A stretch of DNA of 64,000 nt from Myxococcales bacterium (GCA_016720545.1 JADKKK010000007.1:1-64000); one strand, 5' to 3'; shown: positions 8,968-18,926, counted from the stretch's first letter. Notes: a model not told the origin generated them from the letters alone. Numbers and translations are program-made.

Positions 8968-9984
8968 ATGCGCGCTGCTTGGAGCATCCTCGGGCTGACG
9001 TTGCTGGCTTGTGGGGGCGCCTCGGCCCTGGTCGGGGATCCCGACGCGAGCCCGCCGGACGGGGGCGCGCCGGATGGAGCGGCGGCGGACGCACGCCTCG
9101 AGGTCCCCGACGCGAGCGATTCGAGCGAGGCGGGCGCCGGCGCGGGCGCGAGCCCCGACGCGGACGCGGGCGCCGTGGACGCGGGGGACGCGGGCGGGCG
9201 CGTGGCCGTGCTCCCTCGGCCGACCGGCGCGTGCCCGCAGCTCGTCGAGGGCATGATCACTGTCGCGCCCGCGGGCGTCGCGCCTCGAAGGGCCCAGGTG
9301 TGGATCTCGACGGCGGCGGCGACGTTGGACGGGCCGGTAGTCTTCTACTGGCACGGCACGACCAACGCGCCAGCGCAGGCCGAGTATGCGCTCGGCCGCG
9401 CGCAGATCGACGCGATCTTGGCGCAAGGCGGGGTGGTGATCGCGCCCGAGCACGATCCCGCGGCGGGGATCTTGCCGTGGTTCCTCGCCGACGGCGTGCG
9501 TGACGACGATCTCCGCGTGGCCGACGAGCTGCTGGCCTGCGCGGCGATGCGGGTCGGGGTGGACGCGCGGCGGATCCACTCGGTGGGCTTGAGCGCGGGC
9601 GGCTTTCACACGAGCGTGATGAGCCTCCGCCGCGCGAGCTACCTCGCGAGCGTGGTGTCGTACAGCGGCGGGCTGACCGCCACGATGGCCCCCACGAGCG
9701 ATGCGCCCGGCGCGCGCTTCGCCGCGCTGGTGCTGCACGGGGGTGCCGACGACAAGGTGTTCCCCTACGTGCTCCAGACCACCAGCGAGCGCTATGTCGA
9801 CTTCATCAAGGTGCGAGGTCACTTCCCGGTCCTGTGTGATCATGGGCAGGGGCACGACATCCCCGCGGCGGTTCGGGCCTCGGCGTGGCGCTTCCTTCAG
9901 GATCACCCGTACGGCGCGACCCCCTCCCCCTACGCGACCGGCCTCCCGGCGGGCTTCCACCCCTCCTGCGCGCTCGTCCCGTGA
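8968..9984 (+). CDS. Alpha/beta-hydrolase (esterase/PHB-depolymerase-like) lipoprotein
   Basis: ATG 8968 gives MRAAWSILGLTLLACGGA, a lipoprotein signal with Cys15. An Asp/Ala/Gly-rich linker runs to residue about 80. The hydrolase domain begins near residue 90, with the oxyanion-region strand VVFYWHGTT. The nucleophile elbow is GLSAGG (Ser209), followed by candidate Asp261/262 in HGGADDKVF and His296 in GQGHDIP. Order and spacing fit the carbohydrate-esterase/PHB-depolymerase branch of the fold. It probably acts at the cell surface on an ester of a polymer or lipid; the substrate cannot be read. The esterase lipoprotein at 16.1-17.1 kb is a distant relative. It appears transcribed alone. Confidence 0.75.
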   Translation: MRAAWSILGLTLLACGGASALVGDPDASPPDGGAPDGAAADARLEVPDASDSSEAGAGAGASPDADAGAVDAGDAGGRVAVLPRPTGACPQLVEGMITVAPAGVAPRRAQVWISTAAATLDGPVVFYWHGTTNAPAQAEYALGRAQIDAILAQGGVVIAPEHDPAAGILPWFLADGVRDDDLRVADELLACAAMRVGVDARRIHSVGLSAGGFHTSVMSLRRASYLASVVSYSGGLTATMAPTSDAPGARFAALVLHGGADDKVFPYVLQTTSERYVDFIKVRGHFPVLCDHGQGHDIPAAVRASAWRFLQDHPYGATPSPYATGLPAGFHPSCALVP

Positions 9985-10034
9985 GGTGACTTCCCGCCCA
10001 GCGCTCTGAGTCGGAAAAAACATCCGCCCGCACC

Positions 10035-10063
10035 TTGACAGTGGTCGCTGTCACAATCATAAC
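10035..10063 (+). promoter_or_regulatory. Candidate sigma-70 promoter overlapping an inverted-repeat operator upstream of the MerR gene
   Basis: TTGACA (10035-10040) and CATAAC (10058-10063) are 17 bases apart, a good -35/-10 pair in otherwise GC-rich DNA. Overlapping the -35, TGACAG and CTGTCA (10036-10041 / 10048-10053) form a perfect inverted repeat with a 6-base spacer, and a further GTCACCGTGATGAC follows. MerR regulators commonly bind such repeats between -35 and -10, so autoregulation is plausible. Inferred, not shown. Confidence 0.5.
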
Positions 10064-10106
10064 TGTCACCGTGATGACTGGCGCAGCAAACCTCCTCTTC
10101 GGCGCT

Positions 10107-10913
10107 ATGCTCCCCTCTCCCGAGATGGCGCGCGAGCGAGCACCGACCCCCCAAGAACCGACCCAGCCCGACGCCTCGGCTCACGCGGCCGAGCGCGAGC
10201 TCACGATCGACGAGCTCGCCGAGCAGACCCGCGTGCCGAGCCGCACGATCCGGTTTTACCAGTCGGAGGGCGCGCTCCCGAAGCCGACGATCCGCGGGCG
10301 CGTGGCCTACTACAGCCAGGTTCACGTCGAGCGGCTCGCCCAGATCACGCAGCTCCAAGACCGCGGGCTCCGCATCCGGGCCATCCGCGACGTGCTCGAG
10401 CGCACCGCGAAGGGTGAGTTCTCGCTCAACGAGTGGATCGGCTCGCACGACCAGCTGTCGTCGCCGTGGGCCTCGGATCGCCCCAAGGTCATGACCGAGG
10501 CCGAGCTCGGCGCGGAGCTCGCGGGCAGGCGCCCCGGGCTCCTGGGTGAGCTCGCGAGGGTCGGCGCGGTCGAGCGGCGCGGCGACGCGTACCTCGTCGA
10601 GAGCCCCGCGAGGCTCGGCCTCCTGCTCAGGCTAGACGCGGTCGGCATGCCGCTCCACACCGCCGAGGGCGCCTTCGCGCTCATGCAGAAGCAGCTCGGC
10701 CGGCTGGCCGACGACCTCACCGCCTACTTCATGAAGAACGCCGACGCGCTCGGCGACGACGTCGACACCACGTACGCCGAGCTCCGTCCGGTGAGCCTCG
10801 AGGCCGTGCGGCTCGTGTTCGCTCGAGAAATGGAGCGCTCTCAGCGCAGCGCCACCGAGAGCGGCGCGGCCGCGGTGCTCACGAAACACAAGCGCCAGAA
10901 GGCGCGCCGCTAG
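10107..10913 (+). CDS. MerR-family transcriptional regulator
   Basis: Start at ATG 10107 (ATG 10125 also possible); the longer frame to 10035 would run through the promoter. After a short Pro/Ala-rich arm, residues about 33-100 form the MerR DNA-binding domain: LTIDELAEQTRVPSRTIRFY (helix-turn-helix), GRVAYYSQVHVERLAQI, and LQDRGLRIRAIRDVLE as dimerisation helix. The C-terminal 150 residues are helical, lack cysteine clusters, and so probably sense an organic or lipid ligand rather than a metal. About 170 bases downstream lie the ferredoxin reductase and desaturase genes on the same strand. Control of membrane lipid desaturation is the natural hypothesis. Confidence 0.82.
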   Translation: MLPSPEMARERAPTPQEPTQPDASAHAAERELTIDELAEQTRVPSRTIRFYQSEGALPKPTIRGRVAYYSQVHVERLAQITQLQDRGLRIRAIRDVLERTAKGEFSLNEWIGSHDQLSSPWASDRPKVMTEAELGAELAGRRPGLLGELARVGAVERRGDAYLVESPARLGLLLRLDAVGMPLHTAEGAFALMQKQLGRLADDLTAYFMKNADALGDDVDTTYAELRPVSLEAVRLVFAREMERSQRSATESGAAAVLTKHKRQKARR

Positions 10914-11081
10914 AGCCGCTCGGCGGCAGCACTCTCGCAGCTCCTCTCGCGGCCTGCTGACGCCGCGTGGCTCGCCTCCCTTTGCCGGCGCGCGCCTCGC
11001 GCCCGCGCTCTCTCCCCCCAGAACGCCGCCTCGCGCGGCACGGAGCCTCGCGTCCTCTGCGCGAGGTCGAAAGGCACGCTC

Positions 11082-12197
11082 ATGCTCGACATGCTCGACA
11101 CGCTCAATCCCGTCTCCTGGGGCGCGCGCCTCGCGTCCGCGCTCGTCTACCCCCGCACTCTCGACGACTTCGTCGGCCTCGTGGCGCCGCTCCGCTCGCG
11201 CCGGGCTCACCACGCCGAGGTCGTCTTCGTGCGGCGCGAGACCTACGACACGGTCACCCTGGTGCTACGCCCGGGCCCACATTTCCCGCGCCACCGCGCC
11301 GGCCAGCACACGGCCCTCACCCTGGAGATCGACGGGGTCCGGCGCACGCGCATCTTCTCCATTGCCAGCGCCGAGCCGCGCGAGCACGCAGGGCGCCGCA
11401 CGATCGAGCTCACCGTCCGCGCGCGGCCCTCCGGCCTCGTGACGCCGCGGCTCACGGAGCGAGACGCGCCGGCCCTCCGGGAGGGAGACCTCGTCGAAGT
11501 CGGCGCCCCCGCGGGGGACTTCGTGCTCGGCACGCCGGTTCACGATCGCCTCTTGCTCGTCAGCGGCGGGAGCGGAATCACGCCCGTGATGGCGATGCTG
11601 CGGACCCTCGTCGAGCGGCGGCACCGGGGGGAAGTGGTCTTTCTCACGTGGGCAAAGTCGCCGCGCGACGCGCTGTTTCGCGCCGAGCTCGACGCGATCG
11701 CAGCGGCCGCGCCCCTCACCTGCCCGGGCCTCCGCGTCGCGATCGCGTACGGCCCCATGAGCGAAGGAGCCCTCTCCGCGCAAATGCCCGATCTCGCGTC
11801 GTGGGAGGTGTTCGCGTGCGGCCCCCCGGGCATGCTCGAGGTCGTGCGCGCCGAGCTCGCGGCGAGAGGCGATCTCACGAAGCTCCACACCGAGGCGTTC
11901 TCGGCGCCAGCGATCCCGCCCGTCCACGAGGGAGACCCGGCACACGAGGGCGGTACGGTCACGTTCGCGCGCGCGGGCAAGACAGCCGAGGGCCGCGGGC
12001 CCATCCTCCCCATGGCCGAGGGCGCGGGCCTTCGCCCGAGGCACGGGTGCCGTATCGGTATTTGCCATACGTGCCTGTGCCGAAAGGTCTCCGGGACCAC
12101 CCGCGACTCGGCCACGGGCGCTCTCTCGACCGACGGCGACGTCGATATCCGAATTTGCACGAGCGAGCCCGTGGGGCCCGTCGTCGTCGATCTCTGA
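11082..12197 (+). CDS. Ferredoxin reductase with C-terminal 2Fe-2S domain (electron donor to the desaturase)
   Basis: 371 residues from ATG 11082. An N-terminal FAD-binding barrel contains the flavin motif RIFSIAS (RxYS type). The NAD(P)H domain contains LLLVSGGSGITPVMAML and ends with FACGPPGML. The C-terminal plant-type 2Fe-2S ferredoxin domain has ligands in CRIGICHTCLC and ICTSEP. This fused flavin-NADPH-ferredoxin layout is used to pass electrons to membrane non-haem di-iron oxygenases. The gene ends 19 bases before the desaturase start, so the two are almost certainly co-transcribed and work as partners at the membrane. Confidence 0.88.
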   Translation: MLDMLDTLNPVSWGARLASALVYPRTLDDFVGLVAPLRSRRAHHAEVVFVRRETYDTVTLVLRPGPHFPRHRAGQHTALTLEIDGVRRTRIFSIASAEPREHAGRRTIELTVRARPSGLVTPRLTERDAPALREGDLVEVGAPAGDFVLGTPVHDRLLLVSGGSGITPVMAMLRTLVERRHRGEVVFLTWAKSPRDALFRAELDAIAAAAPLTCPGLRVAIAYGPMSEGALSAQMPDLASWEVFACGPPGMLEVVRAELAARGDLTKLHTEAFSAPAIPPVHEGDPAHEGGTVTFARAGKTAEGRGPILPMAEGAGLRPRHGCRIGICHTCLCRKVSGTTRDSATGALSTDGDVDIRICTSEPVGPVVVDL

Positions 12198-12216
12198 ACC
12201 GCGAAGCGAGGACCTC

Positions 12217-13350
12217 ATGACTCACACTGCCCTCTCCGCCCTCTCGCCTACCGACCTCGAGGCGTTCGGCGCCGACATCGACGCGCTGCTCACCCGCACC
12301 AAGGCCGACCTCGGCGCGCGCGACACGCGCTACATCCGGCGCGTCATCCGGGTGCAACGTGGCCTCGAGGTCGCCGGCCGCGCGCTCCTCTTCGCGAGCG
12401 GCTTCTCCGCGCCCTTGTTCCCGCCCATGTTCCCTGTCGCGTGGGCGCTGGGCACCGGCGCGCTCGCGGCCTCGAAGATCCTCGAGAACATGGAGATTGG
12501 CCACAACGTGCTCCACGGCCAATACGACTTCGCCAACGATCCCACGCTCTCGTCGCAGACGTACGAGTGGGACATCGTGTGCCCGTCGGAGCAGTGGCGA
12601 CACTCTCACAACGTGCTGCATCACACGTACACGAACGTGCGCGGCGTCGACCACGACCTCGGGTATCGCATGCTCCGCGTCGACCCGTCGCAGCCTTGGA
12701 CGCCGCTCGCCTTGCTCCAGCCCGTGTCCACCCTGGCGCTGGGTCTCCTCTTTCAGTGGGGTGTCGCGGCCCACGACGTCGACATGCCGAAGTACCTCTT
12801 CGGGCCGAACGAGCGGACCCGCGAGGATCGCGCGAAGGTGCGCGAGTTTCTTGCGAAGGCGAAGAAGCAGGTCCTCAAGGACTACGTGCTCTTCCCGCTC
12901 CTGTCGGGGCCGTTCGCGCTGCCCGTGCTCGCCGGCAACCTCGTCGCCAACATGGTGAGGAACCTGTGGTCGTTCTTGGTCATCTTCTGCGGCCACTTCC
13001 CCGAGGGCACCGAGACGTTCCCCCCCGAGGTGCTCGAGGGCGAGACGCGCGGCGGGTTCTACCTGCGCCAGCTCCGCGGCTCGGCCAACTTCGAGGGCTC
13101 GTGGCTGCTCCACGTGGCGAGCGGCCACTTGAGCCACCAGATTGAGCACCACATGTTCCCCGACGTGCCCGCCCACAGATACCCGGAGATGGCGCGCGAG
13201 GTCCGCGCGATCTGCGAGAAGTACGGCGTCGCGTACAACTCGAGCTCACTGCCTTCCCAGGTGTGGAGCGTCGCGAAGAAGATCGTCCGCCTCGCCCTGC
13301 CCCCTTCGGGTCGAGACGCTCGCGCCGCGATCAGCCCGAAGGCGGCGTGA
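12217..13350 (+). CDS. Membrane fatty-acid desaturase
   Basis: 377 residues. The three histidine boxes for the di-iron centre are present: GHNVLHG, WRHSHNVLHHTYTN and HQIEHHMFPDVPAH. Hydrophobic segments around residues 45-80 and 165-185 and again near 230-250 give the usual paired membrane hairpins. The enzyme inserts a double bond into an acyl chain using O2 and electrons from the neighbouring ferredoxin reductase. The HNVLHG and HxxHH spacing suits the acyl-lipid delta-type (DesA/FADS-like) group rather than acyl-ACP desaturases. Regiospecificity is not readable. It is the last gene of the unit, followed by two hairpins. Confidence 0.88.
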   Translation: MTHTALSALSPTDLEAFGADIDALLTRTKADLGARDTRYIRRVIRVQRGLEVAGRALLFASGFSAPLFPPMFPVAWALGTGALAASKILENMEIGHNVLHGQYDFANDPTLSSQTYEWDIVCPSEQWRHSHNVLHHTYTNVRGVDHDLGYRMLRVDPSQPWTPLALLQPVSTLALGLLFQWGVAAHDVDMPKYLFGPNERTREDRAKVREFLAKAKKQVLKDYVLFPLLSGPFALPVLAGNLVANMVRNLWSFLVIFCGHFPEGTETFPPEVLEGETRGGFYLRQLRGSANFEGSWLLHVASGHLSHQIEHHMFPDVPAHRYPEMAREVRAICEKYGVAYNSSSLPSQVWSVAKKIVRLALPPSGRDARAAISPKAA

Positions 13351-13363
13351 GTGAGCGAGCGCG

Positions 13364-13387
13364 CGGTCGCGCCGCGCCCCGCGACCG
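13364..13387 (+). terminator. Hairpin after the desaturase gene
   Basis: CGGTCGCG and CGCGACCG form a perfect 8-bp stem with an 8-base loop, 13 bases after the stop. No T-run follows, so it may slow polymerase or protect the 3' end; the stronger terminator is downstream. Confidence 0.45.
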
Positions 13388-13450
13388 AATACGTGAACCG
13401 GCGGCGCCGCGCCCGAACCTCCGCGCGGGGTCGGGCCGCGGGCGCGAAGG

Positions 13451-13496
13451 CGCCGCGCCGCGTCCTTCATTTGAAGGAAGACGCGCGCGGCGTTTT
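13451..13496 (+). terminator. Rho-independent terminator
   Basis: A long near-perfect hairpin (CGCCGCG...GCGTCCTTCA paired with TGAAGG...GACGCGCGCGGCG, with small bulges) is followed directly by TTTT. This is the clearest intrinsic terminator after the desaturase unit. Confidence 0.7.
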
Positions 13497-13514
13497 GGCG
13501 TCCGATCCGCGCGA

Positions 13515-13680
13515 ATGCCGAGCGAAGCCGACGATGCCTATCGGAGGGCGCTGGAGCTCGCCAATCGAGGTGACTTCCCGGCGGCGCTCCTCGCCGTGCA
13601 AGAGGCCCTCGCGAAGGACGCTGGGCGGGTGAACCTCCACAACCTCGCGGGATACATCTTGTTGTCGTTGAACGAGCCCG
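13515..13680 (+). pseudogene. TPR protein, N-terminal fragment only
   Basis: ATG 13515 opens a frame reading MPSEADDAYRRALELANRGD, FPAALLAVQEALAKDAG and RVNLHNLAGYILLSLNEP, which is one and a half tetratricopeptide repeats (alternating small and large hydrophobics, A and G at helix crossings). After about residue 55 the frame becomes Gly/Arg-rich and enters the G-rich tract. The gene has lost its 3' part, either by rearrangement or because the assembly breaks here. Confidence 0.5.
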
Positions 13681-14905
<1,225 letters not shown>

Positions 14906-16045
14906 ATGCGAAGGATGGGCCTGTTCGATGCGGAGGACTGGGCATTTCTGGGCAAGGAGCTCGGGCTCGAGCGGTGCCTGGCCACGGCCGGGTACGCCCA
15001 GGGCATGGGCTTTCGCCAGCTGCGGCGCACCTTCGGCGGTCCGGCGCCGGCGAAGCCCTCGTATGCCCACCGGCTCTATGGGCGCTGGCGCGGCACGGAG
15101 GTCGTCGTGCTCTGCTACGACGTGGGGAGCGGGAGCACCCAGACGACCTACACCGGGGTCGTCGCGCGGGTCGATCCACCGCTCTTTCTCGGTCTCGAGC
15201 TGAAGGCCAAGTCGTTCCTGCACGGGCTCTTCGGCGCTGACGGGATCTCGCTGGGCGCACCGGTCCTCGACAAGGAGCTCCTCGTGGAGGGGTTCACCCC
15301 AGGGGCGATCCGCGCCTTCTTTTCTCCCACCGAGCCGCGCAACTCCGCGCTCCTCGACGGGATCCTGCGGGCGGCCTCCACGGGGCTCGTGATCACCGAC
15401 TCGACCGTCGACCTCTCGACGCAGGGCACGGTCACGGATCCGCGGAGGATTGGGGCGTGGCTCGACCAGGCCGTGTGGATCGCCAGGGCGTTGTCGGTCC
15501 GCCGTGCCGAGGTGCCTCCGACGCGGCCCGAGCTCGCACAGCAGGGCGAGTGGCTGCGCTTCGCAGACGCGGCCGGGTTCGCGTTCAGCCCCGAGCGCAT
15601 GAAGCTCACTGGCACCGCGGCGGGGAGCGCGATCGAGGTCGCGCTCGAGAGCGAGCCCGCGCGGGTGTGCACCTCGGTCTCGGTCCGCTTTCCGACCCCC
15701 GTCGGGTTCGGGTTCGCGGTTCGACGAACGAACCTCCCGTCGTTCTTGCAGGGGATCTTCAGCCAGGACATCCGGGTGGGGCACGCGCGGTTCGACGACC
15801 TCTACGTGGTCACGGGCAACCCCGAGCATCGCGTGCGAGAGCTGCTCGGGAGGGCGCCCGTGCCGCACATCCTCGCCGAGCTCGGAGAGGTGAGCCGCGA
15901 GGTGCAGATGCACCATGAGGGGCTCTTTTTTCGGCTCGAGGGGGCGTTCCCGACGGGTGACGCCGTGGGCGCCTTGATCGAGCGAGGGCGACTCGCGACG
16001 ACCGCGCTCTTCGGGGAGGTCTCCGCGCTCGGCCCGTATCGGTGA
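14906..16045 (+). CDS. Hypothetical protein with an internally duplicated domain
   Basis: 379 residues, starting at ATG 14906 or ATG 14915. No signal peptide. The protein appears to contain the same domain of about 110 residues twice. The first copy has PPLFLGLELKAKSFLHGLFG then LGAPVLDKELLVEGFTPGAI; the second has PVGFGFAVRRTNLPSFLQGI then VGHARFDDLYVVTGNPEHRV. The middle and the ends of the two copies align in order (LGA/VGH, LDKELLV/FDDLYVV, PGAIRAFF/PEHRVREL). This suggests a cytoplasmic or membrane-associated pseudodimer. I do not recognise the family and see no catalytic motif. It lies immediately after the G-rich tract and is convergent with the esterase gene. Confidence 0.7.
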   Translation: MRRMGLFDAEDWAFLGKELGLERCLATAGYAQGMGFRQLRRTFGGPAPAKPSYAHRLYGRWRGTEVVVLCYDVGSGSTQTTYTGVVARVDPPLFLGLELKAKSFLHGLFGADGISLGAPVLDKELLVEGFTPGAIRAFFSPTEPRNSALLDGILRAASTGLVITDSTVDLSTQGTVTDPRRIGAWLDQAVWIARALSVRRAEVPPTRPELAQQGEWLRFADAAGFAFSPERMKLTGTAAGSAIEVALESEPARVCTSVSVRFPTPVGFGFAVRRTNLPSFLQGIFSQDIRVGHARFDDLYVVTGNPEHRVRELLGRAPVPHILAELGEVSREVQMHHEGLFFRLEGAFPTGDAVGALIERGRLATTALFGEVSALGPYR

Positions 16046-16080
16046 GGCTCGAGCTCATTGCATGCGCCATACACGCATGC

Positions 16081-16111
16081 GCGCCCGCCCCCCTTGCGGG
16101 TGAGCGGGCGC
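16081..16111. terminator. Bidirectional hairpin between convergent genes
   Basis: GCGCCCGC and GCGGGCGC form a perfect 8-bp stem whose 15-base loop can pair further (CCC with GGG). It sits in the 100-base gap between two convergent genes, the expected place for a shared terminator, but lacks a T-run. Confidence 0.45.
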
Positions 16112-16146
16112 GAGCGACGCACGATGTTTTCGGAGCGCCTATTCGC

Positions 16147-17121
16147 TCAGGGCGCGCGCCAGGTCGAGTACTTGGTGAGGAGGAAGCCCGTCCAGTCGTC
16201 GCTCGTGCCGCTGTGGCCGCCCGCGAGCTCGCGGTACTGCACGGGGAACCCCTTGGCCGTGAGCTTCGACTTGTCGGTGCGGAGCTGGGCGATGGGGAAG
16301 TACTCGTCGCCGGTGCGCGCCGAGATCGCCACGTTGATCTTCCAGGCTGCCGCGTTCAGCGCGTTGTCGGTGCCCGTTCCCACGCCGAACGCCGACTGGA
16401 GGCTCGAGTTCTCGATGAGGATGCCGGCGAACTTCGCGGCGTTACGCACGCCCGTGTAGTACGCGGCGATGCCGCCCGACGAGTACCCCGCGAGCACGAT
16501 CTTGCGCTGGTGAGCCCAGAAGCACTGGCGCACGTCGGCGACGACGGCGAGGATCTTCGCCTCGTCGGTCGACGCGGTCCAGCACTGCCCGTCGCGGGCG
16601 GCCCCCACGGAGACCGCGATGTGCGTCTGCGTCGAGCGGATGTTCCACGGCGAGAGCGCCCAGGTCGCGAAGTTCTTCGCGTTGTCACCGCAGCCGTGCA
16701 TGCCGACGAGCATGGGGTACGACTTGGTCGCCGTGTACGTCGGGGGCAAGCGGACCCAGTAGTCGATCCCGCCGGTCTTGGTGAGCAGCTTGAAGAACCC
16801 GTCCGCGTCCTTCGTGTAGGAGCACGTGCGGGAGGGCCCAGGGCCAGGGCCCGTGAGCACTGGGATGTTGGGGAGCTCGAGCTCGGGCTCGCCGTCGGGG
16901 ATGGCGGGCGAAGCTTCTTCCAGGCCGGGCAGGCCGGGCGTGTCCGCCTGAGCGCCTTCGCCGGAGGTGGCCCCCGCAGCGACGGGCGAGGGCGGGTCGG
17001 CCTGGGGCTCGCTCGCCTCGCCAGGGGGCGACGCGGGCTGGGGCGGGTCGATCGAATCGACCGCACAGGCGACCAGGGACAGCGGGAGGAGGAGCGCGAA
17101 GATTCGGCCGATGGGACGCAC
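16147..17121 (-). CDS. Esterase/PHB-depolymerase-like lipoprotein
   Basis: GTG 17121 gives RPIGRIFALLLPLSLVAC, a lipoprotein signal with Cys about residue 19; the frame continues upstream but without signal character. A Pro/Glu/Ala-rich linker runs to about residue 95, then CSYTKDADGFFKLL. The hydrolase domain has the oxyanion strand YPMLVGMHGCGDN, the nucleophile elbow VLAGYSSGGIAAYY (Ser in GYSSG) and a terminal His in LAGGHSGTSDDW. This matches the extracellular feruloyl-esterase/PHB-depolymerase-like family. Conserved cysteines (MHGCGD, GQCW, VRQCFW) probably make disulfides. A surface-exposed ester hydrolase is likely; the substrate is unknown. Confidence 0.75.
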   Translation of the reverse strand: MRPIGRIFALLLPLSLVACAVDSIDPPQPASPPGEASEPQADPPSPVAAGATSGEGAQADTPGLPGLEEASPAIPDGEPELELPNIPVLTGPGPGPSRTCSYTKDADGFFKLLTKTGGIDYWVRLPPTYTATKSYPMLVGMHGCGDNAKNFATWALSPWNIRSTQTHIAVSVGAARDGQCWTASTDEAKILAVVADVRQCFWAHQRKIVLAGYSSGGIAAYYTGVRNAAKFAGILIENSSLQSAFGVGTGTDNALNAAAWKINVAISARTGDEYFPIAQLRTDKSKLTAKGFPVQYRELAGGHSGTSDDWTGFLLTKYSTWRAP

Positions 17122-17138
17122 GGCTAACGGTGTTAGCC
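17122..17138. promoter_or_regulatory. Perfect inverted repeat abutting the esterase start codon
   Basis: GGCTAA-CGGTG-TTAGCC touches the GTG start at 17121. On the transcript it would form a 6-bp hairpin where a ribosome-binding site is expected, and no Shine-Dalgarno is seen. It may be a repressor operator or a translational block, or the real start may lie upstream. Confidence 0.4.
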
Positions 17139-17289
17139 CACCACGACCCACGCGCAAGCACGGCGCGCGGCGGGGTCGCAAATGCGTGGGCGTGGCGGCG
17201 CTCTGCTCCGACTCCCTCACACATGTGTGCAGGTCGGCCTCGAACCACCTCCCGCTCTGGCGCTCCCGACCGAGCTGACCCGCGCGTGG

Positions 17290-18657
17290 TTACACGTGGA
17301 AGGGGCCCGTGACCTCGAAGGTGACGGCGCCGCCCGGAGCGCGCTGAGAGCTGAAGTAGAGGCGGGTCCCCGACGGGTCGAACGCCGGCCCCGTCACCTC
17401 CGACCCCGGATGGTTCACCACCTGAACGATCGCCTTGAGCGAACCATCCGGGAGGATCGCGACAATCTGGAGGTCGTCGCCGTCCTCCGCGACGAGGATG
17501 TCCCCGCCGGCGCTCCCGGTCAGGTTGTCGACGGCCCGCAGGATGGGGTTCGCCGCTGTGAGATGGTTGTAATGCTCACGGATCGTGCTGGCGACGATGT
17601 CGTACTCCCACACGCGGTCGTCGCCCTTGGTCGCGAGGTAGACCTTGCCGGCGTGGTACCAGAGCCCCTCCCCGCCGTTGAACACTGTGCTGGCGGGCAC
17701 CTGATGTCGCGTCGCGGTGGGGCCGGTGAGCTCGGGATCGGGGACCGGGAGCCAGGTGACGGCTCCGGCGACGACGCGAGCGACCTCGAGCGTCCCGGCC
17801 GTCAAGTCGAGCGCGCCGCCCATCCCCATTGCGGCGGGCGTAAAGCGATAGAATCGCCCATCGGGCTCGTCCTCGCTGAGATAGAGCTGCCCTCTCACCG
17901 GATCGACGCTCGCGGCCTCGTGTCGAAACACGCCGAGCGCAGGTCGTGCCTCGGCGGCCCCGACCCCCATGGGGTCGCACTCGAAGACCCTCCCGCGACC
18001 GTGCTCTTCGCACGACAACCAGGTGCCCCAGGGCGTGTGCCCGCCCGCGCAGTTCGTCGAGGTTCCCGTGAGGATGGGGTACGCGTCCACCACGTCGCCG
18101 GCGGCGTTGAAGCGCAGCGCGCCGACGCCGCCGGGGCTGGCCTCCGAGTTCGAGACGTAGACCCACTCGCCGCCGGGAGCCGCGTACACGGCGCCACCGT
18201 CGGGCGCGACGTGCCAGCGGTACGTGCTGGTGGCCACGGGTAGCTGCCCCGTGGTCGCGACGACCCGAGAGGTGAAGCCCGGCGGGAGCCGCAGGTTGTT
18301 CGCGTCGGGGGGCTCGAGCGGGCCGAGATTGGCGATGTTCGACTTGAGGGGCGTGGGCGCGGCGTCGGCCGCGTCGGCCGCGTCCGTCGCGGCGTCCGCA
18401 GCGTCCGCGGAGTCCGGGGAGCTCGCGTCGGCCGCGTTCGCGTCACCGGGACGGGCGCCATCCGTCGGCGGCGCGGCGTCGATCGGCGAAGCCTCGAGCC
18501 CTGCGTCTGCGGGCGGTGGCGACACCGCGTCGCCCCCCGAATCGGCCCCCCCCGGGGACACGAGCGGCGCGCCGCAGGCCGCGATGGGACGGGCCATCGC
18601 CACAGCGAGGCCGGCGAGGCTCAGACGGAGGAGATCACGCCTGGGGAGGGTTGCCAC
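17290..18657 (-). CDS. Tat-exported DUF839 (PhoX-like) protein
   Basis: GTG 18657 gives MATLPRRDLLRLSLAGLAVA, a twin-arginine type signal, with ACG shortly after that could be a lipid site. Residues 35-110 are an Ala/Asp/Ser linker (repeated AADA and SPDSADAAD). The rest is a beta-propeller of the DUF839 family: LPPGFTSRVVATTG, GGEWVYVSNSEASPGGVGAL, NCAGGHTPWGTWLSCEEHG, GQLYLSEDEPDGRFYRF and TGPAFDPSGTRLYFSSQR. DUF839 proteins include the calcium/iron phosphatase PhoX, and the CAGG-TPW-TWLSCEE segment is a family signature. Phosphatase activity is possible but the full metal-ligand set was not traced. Confidence 0.8.
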   Translation of the reverse strand: MATLPRRDLLRLSLAGLAVAMARPIAACGAPLVSPGGADSGGDAVSPPPADAGLEASPIDAAPPTDGARPGDANAADASSPDSADAADAATDAADAADAAPTPLKSNIANLGPLEPPDANNLRLPPGFTSRVVATTGQLPVATSTYRWHVAPDGGAVYAAPGGEWVYVSNSEASPGGVGALRFNAAGDVVDAYPILTGTSTNCAGGHTPWGTWLSCEEHGRGRVFECDPMGVGAAEARPALGVFRHEAASVDPVRGQLYLSEDEPDGRFYRFTPAAMGMGGALDLTAGTLEVARVVAGAVTWLPVPDPELTGPTATRHQVPASTVFNGGEGLWYHAGKVYLATKGDDRVWEYDIVASTIREHYNHLTAANPILRAVDNLTGSAGGDILVAEDGDDLQIVAILPDGSLKAIVQVVNHPGSEVTGPAFDPSGTRLYFSSQRAPGGAVTFEVTGPFHV

Positions 18658-18926
18658 GGGAGAAGTCTTGCACGGCAGCGTGCGTCGCAGAAGTGCTTCT
18701 TGGGCGCCGCCCGCTGCGTCGTCTCGGTGAGGCTCTGGACCGTCAGCTCAGCGTCGAGTTCGACGTCTCATTCAAGCGGATGAGAGTCGCTCCGGACGCG
18801 AAGCGCAGGGCGCCCGGGGGCGAAAGACCCAGCGGGCCGCCGTCACGCTCCCGCCTACGCGTGAGGGCGCCGTGGTCCACGTCAGATGAGGGCGCGGCCG
18901 ACGCGCCGCGCCCTCGTCCCGCCCAG

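Noticed and set aside
16147..17121. Possible PHB depolymerase named as such
   Set aside because: The fold and Ser elbow fit, but nothing specifies polyhydroxybutyrate; kept as esterase-like.
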